Source of the DNA: Alphaproteobacteria bacterium
GTDB lineage: Bacteria; Myxococcota_A; UBA796; GCA-2862545
Assembly: GCA_020632885.1 (NCBI GenBank)
Contig: JACKEQ010000006.1
Span: forward strand, 205,829-269,828
Direction: 5' to 3'
DNA: 64,000 nucleotides
This document shows positions 17,441 to 26,279 of the stretch, piece by piece. Numbering within the stretch: the first letter of the stretch is position 1; every line of letters starts with the position of its first letter. The notes below the pieces were generated by a model. That model was given only the letters and a program-made list of their open reading frames with translations. It made no database searches and was not told the origin of the DNA. Position numbers and translations under genes: made by a program.

Positions 17441-18583
17441 GTGATCCTGGTCCCCCTCGCCCTGGCCGCCGAGCTCCCGCCGTGCAGCGCTCCCGAGGAG
17501 CGGACGGCGTTCCTGCTCACCATGGTGCCCGGCGGCACGATCCCCACCACGTTCGGGCACACCGCCCTGCTCGTGTACGACCCGAAGACCGGCCAGGAGT
17601 CGCCGGTGTACGACCATGGCCACTACGACAGCAAGGACCCCTGGTTCGCCGTGGACTACGCGCTCCAGCGGGCCGAGTACTGGGGCAAGGTGCGCTCGCT
17701 CTCCCGGGTGCGCGGGCTCTACAAGTACTGGAAGCGCGACATCGTGGCCCAGCGCCTGCGGCTGACCGACGAGGAGCTCGACGCGCTGGTGGCCGACCAG
17801 CTCGCCCTGACCACCGAGGGGAACACCTTCCGGTACCAGTGGTACGAGCGGAACTGCACCACCCGGGTCCGCGACAGCCTGGACGGCGTGCTCGGGGGTC
17901 ACCTGCAGGTCGCGCTGGCCGGGCCCACGGACCACACGGTCCGCGATCAGGTGCTGGCGCACGCGTCGGGAACGCCGCTCCTGCCCGTGCTCTCGTGGGG
18001 GACGGGCTCCCTGGCGTCCACGCCGCTGACGGCCTGGCAGGCGGCCTTCCTGCCGGACGCGCTCATGGAGGGTCTGGCGGACGTCCAGCGCCCGGACGGG
18101 CAGGAGCTCGTCTCGCAGACCTGCCGGTTGGTGAAGGCGGGCGGGGGCTTCGCGCCCCGGACGGCCCCGCCGCTCGGCCGTGCGTTCGGGCAGGTGGGTG
18201 TGGGCGTGGCCGCGGCGGTGGGTCTGCTGGGCTTCGTGCCGGGCCTGGGGCGCGCGCTGGTCGCGCTGTTCGGGCTCGCGCTGGTGGGCATCGCGGGCAT
18301 CGACCTGTTCGGGTACGCCGTGGGGGCGGGGTCCCCGTGGTGGTCGAACCACGGGCAGGCCTACGCGAACCCGCTGGCCCTGGCGCTCGTGCTGCAGGCG
18401 CTCGGCTGGCGGCGGGCGCGCCCGTTCACCTGGCTGGTGGTGGGGGTGGCCACGCTGGGCGCGCTGCTCGCGATGGTGCGGGGCTTCCCGAACCACGACG
18501 CGCACATGGTGGCGCTCGTCCTGCCGGGTCTGTGGGCGAGCGCGGCCCACCTGGAGCGGCTGGCGCGGCGCCAGGCTGCCTGA
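17441..18583 (+). CDS. DUF4105 (Lnb N-terminal-like) membrane protein
   Basis: ~380 aa from GTG 17441, chosen because the signal segment (ILVPLALAAE) begins there; an in-frame ATG at 17396 is possible. The periplasmic part carries the DUF4105 landmarks FGHTALLVYDP, DHGHYDSKDPWF and YERNCTT, with the conserved His and Cys as expected for the papain-like fold. The C-terminal ~140 residues contain about four to five membrane helices. DUF4105 includes the lipoprotein N-acyltransferase Lnb, so a role in lipoprotein acylation is possible but not proven here. It diverges from the exosortase across a ~74 bp gap. Confidence 0.8.
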   Translation: MILVPLALAAELPPCSAPEERTAFLLTMVPGGTIPTTFGHTALLVYDPKTGQESPVYDHGHYDSKDPWFAVDYALQRAEYWGKVRSLSRVRGLYKYWKRDIVAQRLRLTDEELDALVADQLALTTEGNTFRYQWYERNCTTRVRDSLDGVLGGHLQVALAGPTDHTVRDQVLAHASGTPLLPVLSWGTGSLASTPLTAWQAAFLPDALMEGLADVQRPDGQELVSQTCRLVKAGGGFAPRTAPPLGRAFGQVGVGVAAAVGLLGFVPGLGRALVALFGLALVGIAGIDLFGYAVGAGSPWWSNHGQAYANPLALALVLQALGWRRARPFTWLVVGVATLGALLAMVRGFPNHDAHMVALVLPGLWASAAHLERLARRQAA

Positions 18584-18606
18584 TCGGGCGGGATCCCGCG
18601 CGTCGG

Positions 18607-18906
18607 TCACCGCCCGGAGAGCGTTCGTCGACAGAGGCGGAGCTCGGCCCGCAGGTGCCAGTCCGGGCGCCGCCACGGCTGCGTGCGGTTCCCCTCCACG
18701 AGCCGGTGGCTCGCCTGGGACACGGCGTAGTCCACCAATGGAGCCGCCAGCACCAGCCCCCACGCTCCCGTCCAGAGGCCCGCAGCCGTGAGCACCAACG
18801 CCGACAGGGTGCCCACGGCGTGGACCCGCCGGGTGATCGGGTTCGCGTGCATCTGGTCGTACTCGCACCAGAACGCCTCGAAGTCCTCGGATTCGTACAG
18901 GGTCAC
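18607..18906 (-). CDS. DUF962/Mpo1-like small membrane protein
   Basis: 99 aa from GTG 18906, which overlaps the stop of the glycosyltransferase (GTGA). Family landmarks are visible: FxxFWCEYDQMHANPITRRVHAVGT near the N-terminus, and ASHRLVEGN towards the C-terminus, with two hydrophobic helices between. In yeast the family member Mpo1 acts in alpha-oxidation of 2-hydroxy fatty acids. Whether this protein does the same is an inference only, though it would fit the sphingolipid-like lyase nearby at 20094. Confidence 0.72.
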   Translation of the reverse strand: MTLYESEDFEAFWCEYDQMHANPITRRVHAVGTLSALVLTAAGLWTGAWGLVLAAPLVDYAVSQASHRLVEGNRTQPWRRPDWHLRAELRLCRRTLSGR

Positions 18907-19937
18907 GCTGCCTCCAGGAAGGCGTCCACCGCCCGGAGGGCGTCCTCGTTGCCCGGTCGGACCGGCGCAGTCGGGGGCTCCATCTCCAGCACGCTCCGGA
19001 CCGCAGCCGGCGACACGCGCGGCGCGCGCCGGCCGAGCCCCATCCGCTCGAGCCAGGCGGCGTTGAGCTGCTGCTCGCCGTGCCGGCGCAACGGCACGCT
19101 CAACACCGGCTTGCCCAGGCAGACCGCCTCGGACAGCGTGGTGTAGCCGCCGTTGCAGATCACCGCGCGCGCGGAGGCCAGATCGTCCAGGAAGCCCGCC
19201 TCCGAGAACGGGCGGAAGCTCACGTGGTCCCCCACGTGCGCCGGGGGAACCCCGTACACCCGGAACGGGACGTCCGGCATCGCCGCGAGAGCCGCCAGCA
19301 GCCCCGGGTCCCCGTGCGCGGACTGGTAGACCAGCACGTGGTCGCCACGCCGTGCTTCGAGCGCCCGGACGGGCTCCCGCAGGATCGGACCCACCAGGGA
19401 CGTGTTCGCTGCGAGCGCGGGCCGTGCCCGGGGAGCGTAGAACGACGTCACCACGTACCGTTCACAGCCGGGGAGCTTGGCCGACACGAGCGCCCGAGCG
19501 ACGTGCAGGTGGCGGACCCGCAGGTCCCGGGGGTGGTGGAAGCGGTCGATCACGTGCTGGTGGTCCAGCGAGAGCACCGGGCGCCCCGCCCACAGCCCCA
19601 CTGCGTGCGCGAAGGAGTCGAAGTCGCTGATGCAGACCTCGGGGTCGTACGCCTCCATCACAGCCCGGAACACGCGCTGGTTGTGGCCGGCCATCGACGG
19701 CGATGCCGCCAGGAAGGACGCGAGCGACCGGGTTCGCGCTACGCCCCCACGCCTGCAGGTGAGCGAGAGCCCCCGGATGGGCTCCACGTCGAACCCGCGG
19801 GCCGAGAGCACCTCGGCAGCACGGCCAGAGGTCACGACCCGCACGTCGTGTCCCGCGTCGACGAGGTGGCGCAGCACCACCTGGCTCCGCATCGCATGCC
19901 CCAGGCCCTCACCAGCCACTCCATACAGAACGCGCAT
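18903..19937 (-). CDS. Glycosyltransferase of the MurG/UDP-glycosyltransferase (GT-B) type
   Basis: ~344 aa. The N-terminal half opens MRVLYGVAGEGLGHAMRSQVVL, a GHxxR loop as in GT-B enzymes. The C-terminal half has the donor-site pattern CNGGYTTLSEAVCLGKPVLSVP followed by RHGEQQLNAAWLE, matching the family acceptor of a nucleotide sugar. ATG 19937 is chosen because GGAGG precedes it at the proper spacing. Homologues are often annotated as 'glycosyltransferase family protein' acting on cell-envelope glycans or antibiotics. Acceptor and donor cannot be read from sequence. It is upstream of, and coupled to, the DUF962 gene. Confidence 0.85.
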   Translation of the reverse strand: MRVLYGVAGEGLGHAMRSQVVLRHLVDAGHDVRVVTSGRAAEVLSARGFDVEPIRGLSLTCRRGGVARTRSLASFLAASPSMAGHNQRVFRAVMEAYDPEVCISDFDSFAHAVGLWAGRPVLSLDHQHVIDRFHHPRDLRVRHLHVARALVSAKLPGCERYVVTSFYAPRARPALAANTSLVGPILREPVRALEARRGDHVLVYQSAHGDPGLLAALAAMPDVPFRVYGVPPAHVGDHVSFRPFSEAGFLDDLASARAVICNGGYTTLSEAVCLGKPVLSVPLRRHGEQQLNAAWLERMGLGRRAPRVSPAAVRSVLEMEPPTAPVRPGNEDALRAVDAFLEAA

Positions 19938-20093
19938 TCCGCTCACCTCCACCCACCCTGTCGCAACCGGATGTGGAGCTCGGGTGAACGGGAGGAGAAA
20001 GGTCTGCGGGCCACCAGGCTCACCCACGGTGCTGGTGGCCTGCCTCCGGCTGTCCATGACCCGAGGACGTCGTAGGATGCGTCAGGAGGCCCG

Positions 20094-21527
20094 ATGACCC
20101 AACGCCTGGCGATCCCCACCACCGGCCGCGACGCCGCGTCCGTGCTGGAAGACGCCCGCGCCTACATCGCCGACGATGCGGACTACAAGAACGGCCGCAC
20201 GTGGTCCATGGTGTACTGGCCCGGCGAGGAGCACCACCACCTCACCGAGGCCGCCAACAACCTCTGCCTCGCGCAGAACGCTCTGAACCCGTACGCGTTC
20301 AAGGGCCTCAAGCGCATGGAGACCGAGGTCGTGCAGATGTGCGCGGGTCTCCTGAACGGCCCGCCCACCACCGTGGGCACCATGACCAGCGGAGGCACCG
20401 AGTCCCTCCTGCTCGTCGTGAAGACCTACCGCGACCTCGCCCGCGCGCGCTGGCCCTGGATCCGCCGGCCCGTCATCGTGGCCCCGAAGACCATCCACCC
20501 CGCCTTCGACAAGGGCGCCCACCTGTTCGGCGTGCGGCTGCGCAAGGTCCCCGTCGACGCCGACGGCCACGTCGATCCCCACGCCGTCCGCCGCGCGATC
20601 TGCCGCAACACCGTGCTCGTCGCCGCCAGCGCGCCCCAGTACGTCACCGGCGTCGTCGACCCCATCCCCGCCATCGCCTCCATCGCCCGCGAGCGGCGCG
20701 TCCCGATGCACGTGGACGCCTGCTTCGGCGGCTTCATCCTGCCCTGGCTCGAGCGCCTCGGTGTGCGCATGCCCGTGTGGGACTTCCGCGTGCACGGCGT
20801 CACCAGCGTCTCCGCCGACCTGCACAAGTACGGCTACGCACCCAAGGGCGCCTCCGTCCTCCTCTTCCGCGAGATGCGCTACCTCCGCCACCAGTTCTTC
20901 GCGTCCACCGACTGGCCCGGCGGCATCTACATCTCCCCCGGCCTCCCGGGCACCCGCCCCGGCGGGCCCATCGCCGCGGCATGGGCGTCGCTGCTCGGCA
21001 TGGGCGAGGACGGCTACCTGGAGCGCGCGAGGGGCGCCTGGGAGGCCGCAGAGGCCCTGCGCGCCGGCATCCGCGCGATCCCCGGCCTGCGCGTGCTCGG
21101 CGAGCCGATGTCCACGATCGTCACCTGGACGAGCGCCGAGGTCGACGTCTACGCCGTCGCCGACCAGCTGCAGGCGAAGGGCTGGGGGGTCGACCGCCAA
21201 CAGCACCCGTCCAGCGTGCACTGCACCTGCAACGCCAGCAACCTGCCCAGCGTGCCGCTCTACCTCGACGACCTGCGCGAGGCCGTCGCCCACGTCCGCG
21301 CCCACCCGGAGCTCGCCCGCGAAGGCGACGCCGCCGTGTACGGGCTGCTCGCGCGCGTGCCCCTGCGCGGCATGGTGAAGAGCGGCGTGCTCGACGTCAT
21401 GGAGAAGATGTACGCCCCGGACGGCGGCACGCCCGACCTCGACGGCGACGACCCCGTGCAGCGCTGGGCCACCCGGGCGCTCGACGCCGTGGACCGCGTG
21501 AAGGGCGCGCTGCGGAGGGGCCGATGA
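20094..21527 (+). CDS. PLP-dependent lyase/decarboxylase, sphingosine-1-phosphate-lyase-like
   Basis: 477 aa. The group II PLP-decarboxylase fold shows NPYAFKGLKRMETEVV, the TSGGTESLLL phosphate loop, HVDACFGGF, and the Schiff-base lysine in SADLHKYGYAPKG (~K245). The sequence best fits the sphingosine-1-phosphate lyase branch, which cleaves phosphorylated long-chain bases into an aldehyde and phosphoethanolamine. No N-terminal membrane helix is visible, unlike eukaryotic enzymes. Its stop overlaps the start of the MlrC-like gene (ATGA), so the two are co-translated. Sphingolipids are known in myxobacteria, which makes this assignment plausible. Confidence 0.87.
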   Translation: MTQRLAIPTTGRDAASVLEDARAYIADDADYKNGRTWSMVYWPGEEHHHLTEAANNLCLAQNALNPYAFKGLKRMETEVVQMCAGLLNGPPTTVGTMTSGGTESLLLVVKTYRDLARARWPWIRRPVIVAPKTIHPAFDKGAHLFGVRLRKVPVDADGHVDPHAVRRAICRNTVLVAASAPQYVTGVVDPIPAIASIARERRVPMHVDACFGGFILPWLERLGVRMPVWDFRVHGVTSVSADLHKYGYAPKGASVLLFREMRYLRHQFFASTDWPGGIYISPGLPGTRPGGPIAAAWASLLGMGEDGYLERARGAWEAAEALRAGIRAIPGLRVLGEPMSTIVTWTSAEVDVYAVADQLQAKGWGVDRQQHPSSVHCTCNASNLPSVPLYLDDLREAVAHVRAHPELAREGDAAVYGLLARVPLRGMVKSGVLDVMEKMYAPDGGTPDLDGDDPVQRWATRALDAVDRVKGALRRGR

Positions 21528-23020
21528 AGCGGATCGGGATGCTCCGCATCGCCCAGGAGTCCAACGCGCTCGCGCCGGTGCTCTCGGAGGTGGAGGACTT
21601 CGCGCACGACCGGGAGGGCGACGACCTCCTGCAGGCCACGCGGCCCGGCCAGACCGAGGTGATCGGGTTCATGAAGGACGCCGAGCTGTCGGGGTTCTGC
21701 CGGGCCGTGCGCGAGCGGCCCGGGTTCGAGATCGTCCCCCTGTTCAGCGTCTGGGCCTTCCCCGCGGGTCCCCTCTCCCACCGCGCCCTCGCCACGTTCC
21801 GCGAGCGCCTCCGCCGCGCCCTGGACGCCGCGGGTCCCCTGGACGGCCTGTTCGTGTCGCTGCACGGCGCCATGGTCGGCGAGGAGGGCTCGCGGCCCGA
21901 GACGGTGCTCCTCGACGACCTGCGCGACCTCCTCGGACCCGACCTGCCCATCGCGGCGTCCATCGACCTGCACGCCCACCTCACACCCGACTTCGTGGAC
22001 CCGCTCACCCTGATCGTGGCGTACCGCACGAACCCCCACCGCGACCACGCGGACACGGGCTACCGGGCGGGTCGGCTGCTGCTGGACGTGATGCAGGGCG
22101 AACTGCGGCCGCGGGTCGCCTGGCGCCACCTGCCGATGGTGATGGGCGGCGGGAACACGCTCGACTTCCTGAACCCCATGCGCCGCGTCTTCCGCCGCAT
22201 GGCCGAGCTGGAGCGCCACCCGCGCGTGGCGAGCGTGTCGCTGTGCATGTCGCACCTCTGGCTGGACGCCCCCGACCTCGGGTGGTCCACCTACGTCGTC
22301 ACCCACGACGACCCCGAGCTGGCCGAGCGGATCGCGGAGGAGCTCGCCGACCTCGCGTGGTCCGTGCGGTTCGAGCTCCCCCCCGAGTTCCCGGATCCCC
22401 TCACGGCCATCGACCAGGCCCGGGCGGCCCGGCTCCGACGCCGGCTCGGGACGGTCTGCATGGCGGACGCCAGCGACCTCGTGGGTGCGGGCGCACCGGG
22501 CGACAACACCCGCCTGCTCGGCGCCCTGCTCGACCACGCCCGCGACATGCGCTGCCTGGCGGCCATCCGCGACACCCCCACCGCACAGGCCCTGTACGAC
22601 GAGCGGATCGGCAGCACCCAACGCTTCACGGTCGGCGGGCGCTACCCCGGGAGCTCACCGGCCCTGGAGCTCACCGGCCGCGTGCTCGCGCGCTCCGTGC
22701 ACCCCGCGTTCGGTCGACGCGTGGCCCTCGACGTCGGTCATGTGCAGCTCGTCGTGTCCGAGAAGGCCCCGCTGGTCGCGAAGCCCTCGTTCTACCGGGA
22801 GCTCGGGCTGCACCCGAGCCGCGCGGACATCACGATGGTGAAGGTCTTCTTCCCGTTCCGGCTGTTCTTCGCGCTGCACAACCGGCTCTCGATCTACGCG
22901 AAGACGGAGGGCCCCACGGACCTCGACGCCGCCCTGCGCGTGGCCTTCGACCGCCCCACGCACCCACGCGACTTCGTGGAGTCGTGGCGACCCGCAGACC
23001 GGGCCCGCCGTCAGGGGTGA
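21524..23020 (+). CDS. MlrC-like M81 family metallopeptidase
   Basis: 498 aa, beginning MKRIGMLRIAQESNAL with the N-terminal FxxExNxxxP-like segment of the family. Zinc-site landmarks are SLHGAMVGEE, SIDLHAHLTPDF and AYRTNPHRD, and the C-terminal domain carries GAPGDNTRLL. Microcystinase C (MlrC) degrades linearised microcystin, but most family members have unknown substrates. It is coupled to the lyase at 20094 by an ATGA overlap and ends within the convergent OxyR gene (10 bp overlap). Confidence 0.88.
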   Translation: MKRIGMLRIAQESNALAPVLSEVEDFAHDREGDDLLQATRPGQTEVIGFMKDAELSGFCRAVRERPGFEIVPLFSVWAFPAGPLSHRALATFRERLRRALDAAGPLDGLFVSLHGAMVGEEGSRPETVLLDDLRDLLGPDLPIAASIDLHAHLTPDFVDPLTLIVAYRTNPHRDHADTGYRAGRLLLDVMQGELRPRVAWRHLPMVMGGGNTLDFLNPMRRVFRRMAELERHPRVASVSLCMSHLWLDAPDLGWSTYVVTHDDPELAERIAEELADLAWSVRFELPPEFPDPLTAIDQARAARLRRRLGTVCMADASDLVGAGAPGDNTRLLGALLDHARDMRCLAAIRDTPTAQALYDERIGSTQRFTVGGRYPGSSPALELTGRVLARSVHPAFGRRVALDVGHVQLVVSEKAPLVAKPSFYRELGLHPSRADITMVKVFFPFRLFFALHNRLSIYAKTEGPTDLDAALRVAFDRPTHPRDFVESWRPADRARRQG

Positions 23021-23919
23021 CCGAGGGACTCCCGGGCGATCTCGGCGAGCTGGAGGAGCACGTCCGAACGCGGGCTCCGGCTGCGGAACACGAAGTGCAA
23101 CGAGCGCCCCACGCCCTCCTCGCGGAACGGCAGCGCGCGCACCGGCGCCCGGCCCACCTCGACGTCCACGGCGGTCTCGGGGATCACGCTCACCCCGAGG
23201 CCAGCGGCCACCATCTGCACGAGGGTGGGCAGGCTGGTCGCCCGGTAGGGTGACTCCCGCGCCTGGGAGTGCCCACAGAAAGCGAGCGTGTGGTCGCGCA
23301 GACAGTGCCCGTCGTCGAGCAGCATGAGCTCGTCGTCCGCGAGCTGGTCGAGCGACACGGGCCCCTTCAGCGCATGGTCGCTCGGCACGAGGGCCCGGAA
23401 GGGCTCCCAGCCCACCACGATGTCCTCGGTGCCCGAGGTGGTGGTGGGGTCCGCGATGAGGGCGGCGTCGAGGTCGCCCGACGCGAGCTGCTCCTCACAC
23501 ACTGCGGTCTGCAGCTCGAGCCAGTGCACCCGGGGACGGGGCTCGAGCTTGCGGATACGCTCGGCCATGCGCGGCAGGAGGTAGGGAGCCACGGTGGGGA
23601 TGACGCCGACCCGCACGGGCGTGGCCCACGGGTCGTCCAGCGTGTGGGCGGCGGTCTCGAGCGACGCCGTGTGGTCGAGCACCGCCCGCATGCGCGCGAG
23701 GAGCGCCTCCCCCGCGAGGGTGACGTGCACGCCGCGCGCGTGGCGCTCGAAGAGCGTGACGCCGAGGACGTCCTCCAGCTTGGCCACCTGGGCCGAGAGC
23801 GAAGGCTGGGAGACGCCGCAGACCTCGGCTGCGGCCCCGAAGCCACCGGTCTCCTGGATGGCCACCGCGTACTGGAGCTGACGAAGGGTGAAGTCGGGAT
23901 TCCGGAAGCTCATAGCCAT
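23011..23919 (-). CDS. oxyR: LysR-type peroxide regulator OxyR
   Basis: 302 aa. The N-terminal winged helix carries FTLRQLQYAVAIQETGGFGAAAEVCGVSQPSLSAQ. The effector domain has the OxyR redox pair: Cys in DDGHCLRD (~C206) and Cys in LAFCG (~C215), nine residues apart as C199 and C208 are in the E. coli protein. A reversible disulfide there should sense hydrogen peroxide. The promoter region at 23920-23990 contains an AT-richer stretch (tatccatatcc). No peroxidase gene sits beside it in this window; the upstream neighbour on the same strand is a lipoprotein methyltransferase. Confidence 0.9.
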   Translation of the reverse strand: MAMSFRNPDFTLRQLQYAVAIQETGGFGAAAEVCGVSQPSLSAQVAKLEDVLGVTLFERHARGVHVTLAGEALLARMRAVLDHTASLETAAHTLDDPWATPVRVGVIPTVAPYLLPRMAERIRKLEPRPRVHWLELQTAVCEEQLASGDLDAALIADPTTTSGTEDIVVGWEPFRALVPSDHALKGPVSLDQLADDELMLLDDGHCLRDHTLAFCGHSQARESPYRATSLPTLVQMVAAGLGVSVIPETAVDVEVGRAPVRALPFREEGVGRSLHFVFRSRSPRSDVLLQLAEIARESLGHP

Positions 23920-24074
23920 GGCCTATCCATATCCATCCGCGCGCTGGGAGGGTTCCCGAGTGGACCCTGGGCCGACATCGCCCGGAACGCGAGCATCCAG
24001 GAGGCCGAGGGCGTGCCCGCCGCCCAGCATCACCGAGAAGACCGCCTGGATGCTGCGGAGCCTGCTCGCCTGAC

Positions 24075-24791
24075 CTACTTCACGACCTCGTAGAGCAGGA
24101 CGTACTGGTGCCGGAGCTCCTCGGTGGCCACGAGGTTCCAGGCCCCACCGAGCTCCGCCGTGATCTGGGCGGGCTCCAGGCGCTCCTCCGCCGGCGGGCC
24201 GAACGGCGCGTCCTTGCGGAGGTCGACGATGGCCAGCACGCCGCCGCGCTTCATCGAGCGCGAGAGGCGCGCGAAGTACTCCGGCCGGTCCTGGAGGTGG
24301 TGGTACGTGTCCACCAGGAGCACCCGGTCCACCGACTCGCGCGGCAGGTCGGGATCCTGGGGCTTCACCTCCCGCACCTCGACCTGCGGCGTGTTCTCCC
24401 GGGCCGCCCGGGCCTTCATGTGCTCGACGAGCTTCGGCTCGATGTCGAGGGCGAGCACACGGCCCTTATCGCCGACCGCCTTCGCGAGGTGGGCGTTGAA
24501 GTAGCCCGTGCCGGCACCGATGTCGGCGACCACCATGCCGTCGAGGATGCGCATCGCCTTCACGACCTTCTCGGGCTCCTGCCAGCGGTCGCGGTCCGGG
24601 GCATCGAAGACCTCGGCCCACTTCTCGGGGTCGTCGAAGCTGTGGTGGGCCGTGCCGTGCTCGCCGTGCCCGTGCTCCGCGCCGTGCTTCGCCTGCGCGC
24701 CGGCATCGTGGCCTGCCGCATGCCCGGCGTCGTGGGCCTCGGGGGGGTGGGTGGAACAGGCCAGGGCGAGCAGCACGAGCGACAAGGTCAC
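24075..24791 (-). CDS. Lipoprotein with class I SAM-dependent methyltransferase domain
   Basis: ~238 aa. The signal peptide ends in LLALAC, a lipobox. A His/Ala/Gly-rich segment follows (about ten His in residues 20-55, possibly metal binding), then a methyltransferase fold with motif I VADIGAGTGYFNAHL, LALDIEP and VDTYHHL. The start is uncertain: GTG 24791 or TTG 24785. The perfect GGAGGTGA lies directly before the TTG at a good distance, which favours the TTG. Methyltransferases with a lipoprotein signal recur in proteobacterial genomes; the target is unknown. A His-rich leader suggests metal handling. Confidence 0.8.
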   Translation of the reverse strand: MTLSLVLLALACSTHPPEAHDAGHAAGHDAGAQAKHGAEHGHGEHGTAHHSFDDPEKWAEVFDAPDRDRWQEPEKVVKAMRILDGMVVADIGAGTGYFNAHLAKAVGDKGRVLALDIEPKLVEHMKARAARENTPQVEVREVKPQDPDLPRESVDRVLLVDTYHHLQDRPEYFARLSRSMKRGGVLAIVDLRKDAPFGPPAEERLEPAQITAELGGAWNLVATEELRHQYVLLYEVVK

Positions 24792-24864
24792 CTCCGACGC
24801 ACGATTAATCGGCACCCCCGGGGACCGCACCCGGGGGCATGGTAGACTGGGCGAAGGAGGTGCT

Positions 24865-25398
24865 TTGGACTGGACACGCAGGCAGTTCGGGCTCTGGGCG
24901 GGCGCCGCCCTCCTCGCCGCTGACGCATGGGCCGCAGAGCCCGTCCAGCAGGCCGTGATCCCCGACCCGAAGGCGACGCCCGACCCGAAGGCGACGGCCG
25001 AGCCGGAGGCGGAGCCGCTGGTCCTGGACGGCGTCTGGGCGTCGGCGACGGACACGGAGGTCACCTGGACGCTGCGCGCCCGCCACGGCGAGCGCGAGGG
25101 GGTCTCCCTGCGCTGGCTGGTCGCCGCGGTGCGCGTCGTCGACGGCACCACGTCCACGGGCGTCATGGCCTGGTCGGGCGACAACCACCCCTGGTCGCGC
25201 CGGCTCCTGGCCCCGGACATGGTCGATGTCCCTCCCCGGCGGCTGGTCGCGATCGGCGAGCTGCACGCCATGGTGCCGGCGCCCCTGCGCACGGCCACCG
25301 CCCGCCTGCACGCGGAGATCCAGGTCTGGCGGGGCGAGGACAGCCGGATGTTCCCGCTGCCGCCCATGCCCGTCCTGAACCCGGATCGAATGGGGTGA
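24865..25398 (+). CDS. Tat-exported hypothetical protein
   Basis: 177 aa from TTG 24865, preceded by AAGGAGGT with a short spacer. The N-terminus DWTRRQFGLWAGAALLAADAWA has the twin-arginine RRxF motif and a cleavable h-region, so export is expected through the Tat route. The mature part begins with a Pro/Lys/Glu linker (PDPKATPDPKATAEPEAEP) and continues as a ~130-residue beta-rich domain of unknown family. It lies 73 bp from the divergent methyltransferase lipoprotein and is coupled to the next gene by GTGA at 25395. Confidence 0.75.
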   Translation: MDWTRRQFGLWAGAALLAADAWAAEPVQQAVIPDPKATPDPKATAEPEAEPLVLDGVWASATDTEVTWTLRARHGEREGVSLRWLVAAVRVVDGTTSTGVMAWSGDNHPWSRRLLAPDMVDVPPRRLVAIGELHAMVPAPLRTATARLHAEIQVWRGEDSRMFPLPPMPVLNPDRMG

Positions 25399-26279
25399 CG
25401 CCCCTCGAGGCGCTCGTCCACGACAGCCTGCTCGACTGGATCGACACCGAAGGCAGGCCCCTCGGGGAGTCCGCCAGCCCGCTGTGGGACGGTGAGGGCG
25501 AGCGCGCCTGCCCGTTCGCGGGGTCGAGGCGCGGGAGACCCATGAACACGGCCGCCCTCGCGCAGGTCCTCGCGCACCGGGAGCAAGCCCTGGCCGCCCT
25601 CCGGGCCGCATCGGGTCCCACGGCGGGCGACGCGTGGCTGGCCACCTGCGCCCTGCGCTGGGCACCGCTGTTCGGCCCCCGACCCGTGCCCGCGACCGAC
25701 GCGGCCACCTTCAAGACGGTGCTCGGCATCACCCGCCCCCTCACGAGCTGGCTCCTGCTCTCGCCAGGGTCTGCTGGAGAGCCCCTCCACACCCTGGTGC
25801 CCCCCGGCACCGTCGTCGACCGCCTCGAGCACGAGGGCTGGCTGCACGGGTCCCGCCAGGTGTGCGCGGCCCCCCCGGAGCGCATCGTCGAGGCCTGGGA
25901 GGCCCTCGTGGTCCCCGACATCCCGGAGATCGACACCACCGGCGCCCTGGTGGCCTCGGGTCTCTGGGCCGTGCTCGGGCAGACCCGCAGCCTCCTCCGG
26001 CAGGGCGTGCTGCACGAGGTCCCCGGGTGGTCTCCGGTGGCGTCGCCCCAGCCCGGCTGGCCCGCGGTCACCCATCTGCTCGCGGCACGCGGGCCCGGCT
26101 CGCTCGTCCGGGAGGTGCCGCGCTTCGAGCCGCGCTGGGCACGGCACGTCTGGGTGGACGTACCGCCCGCGCTGGACGCGCTCGTGACGGCCTGCGAGCA
26201 GAGCCGCACGCTGTCCGACCTGGACGGCGCGTGGGCGGCGTTCGTGCACGCCCTGCCGGCCGCCTGGACGGCTACTTGA
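25395..26279 (+). CDS. Hypothetical soluble protein
   Basis: ~294 aa from GTG 25395, which overlaps the stop of the Tat protein gene. A later ATG at 25542 is the alternative. The 49 codons before it keep the same strong G/C third-base pattern, so the GTG start is preferred. Sequence is Ala/Leu/Trp-rich and helical (ALAQVLAHREQALAALRAASG), with no signal peptide. It is not recognised as a family member. Its 3' end overlaps the convergent gene by 8 bp. Confidence 0.7.
   Translation: MTPLEALVHDSLLDWIDTEGRPLGESASPLWDGEGERACPFAGSRRGRPMNTAALAQVLAHREQALAALRAASGPTAGDAWLATCALRWAPLFGPRPVPATDAATFKTVLGITRPLTSWLLLSPGSAGEPLHTLVPPGTVVDRLEHEGWLHGSRQVCAAPPERIVEAWEALVVPDIPEIDTTGALVASGLWAVLGQTRSLLRQGVLHEVPGWSPVASPQPGWPAVTHLLAARGPGSLVREVPRFEPRWARHVWVDVPPALDALVTACEQSRTLSDLDGAWAAFVHALPAAWTAT

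Noticed and set aside
18588..18599. GCGGGATCCCGC palindrome between convergent genes as a terminator
   Set aside because: The stem is only four pairs once a loop is allowed, and no T-run follows on either strand. Kept only as a note.
20201..21523. Extension of the MlrC-like frame upstream of 21524
   Set aside because: Out-of-frame shadow of the PLP lyase gene; the ATGA overlap at 21524 and family N-terminus mark the start.
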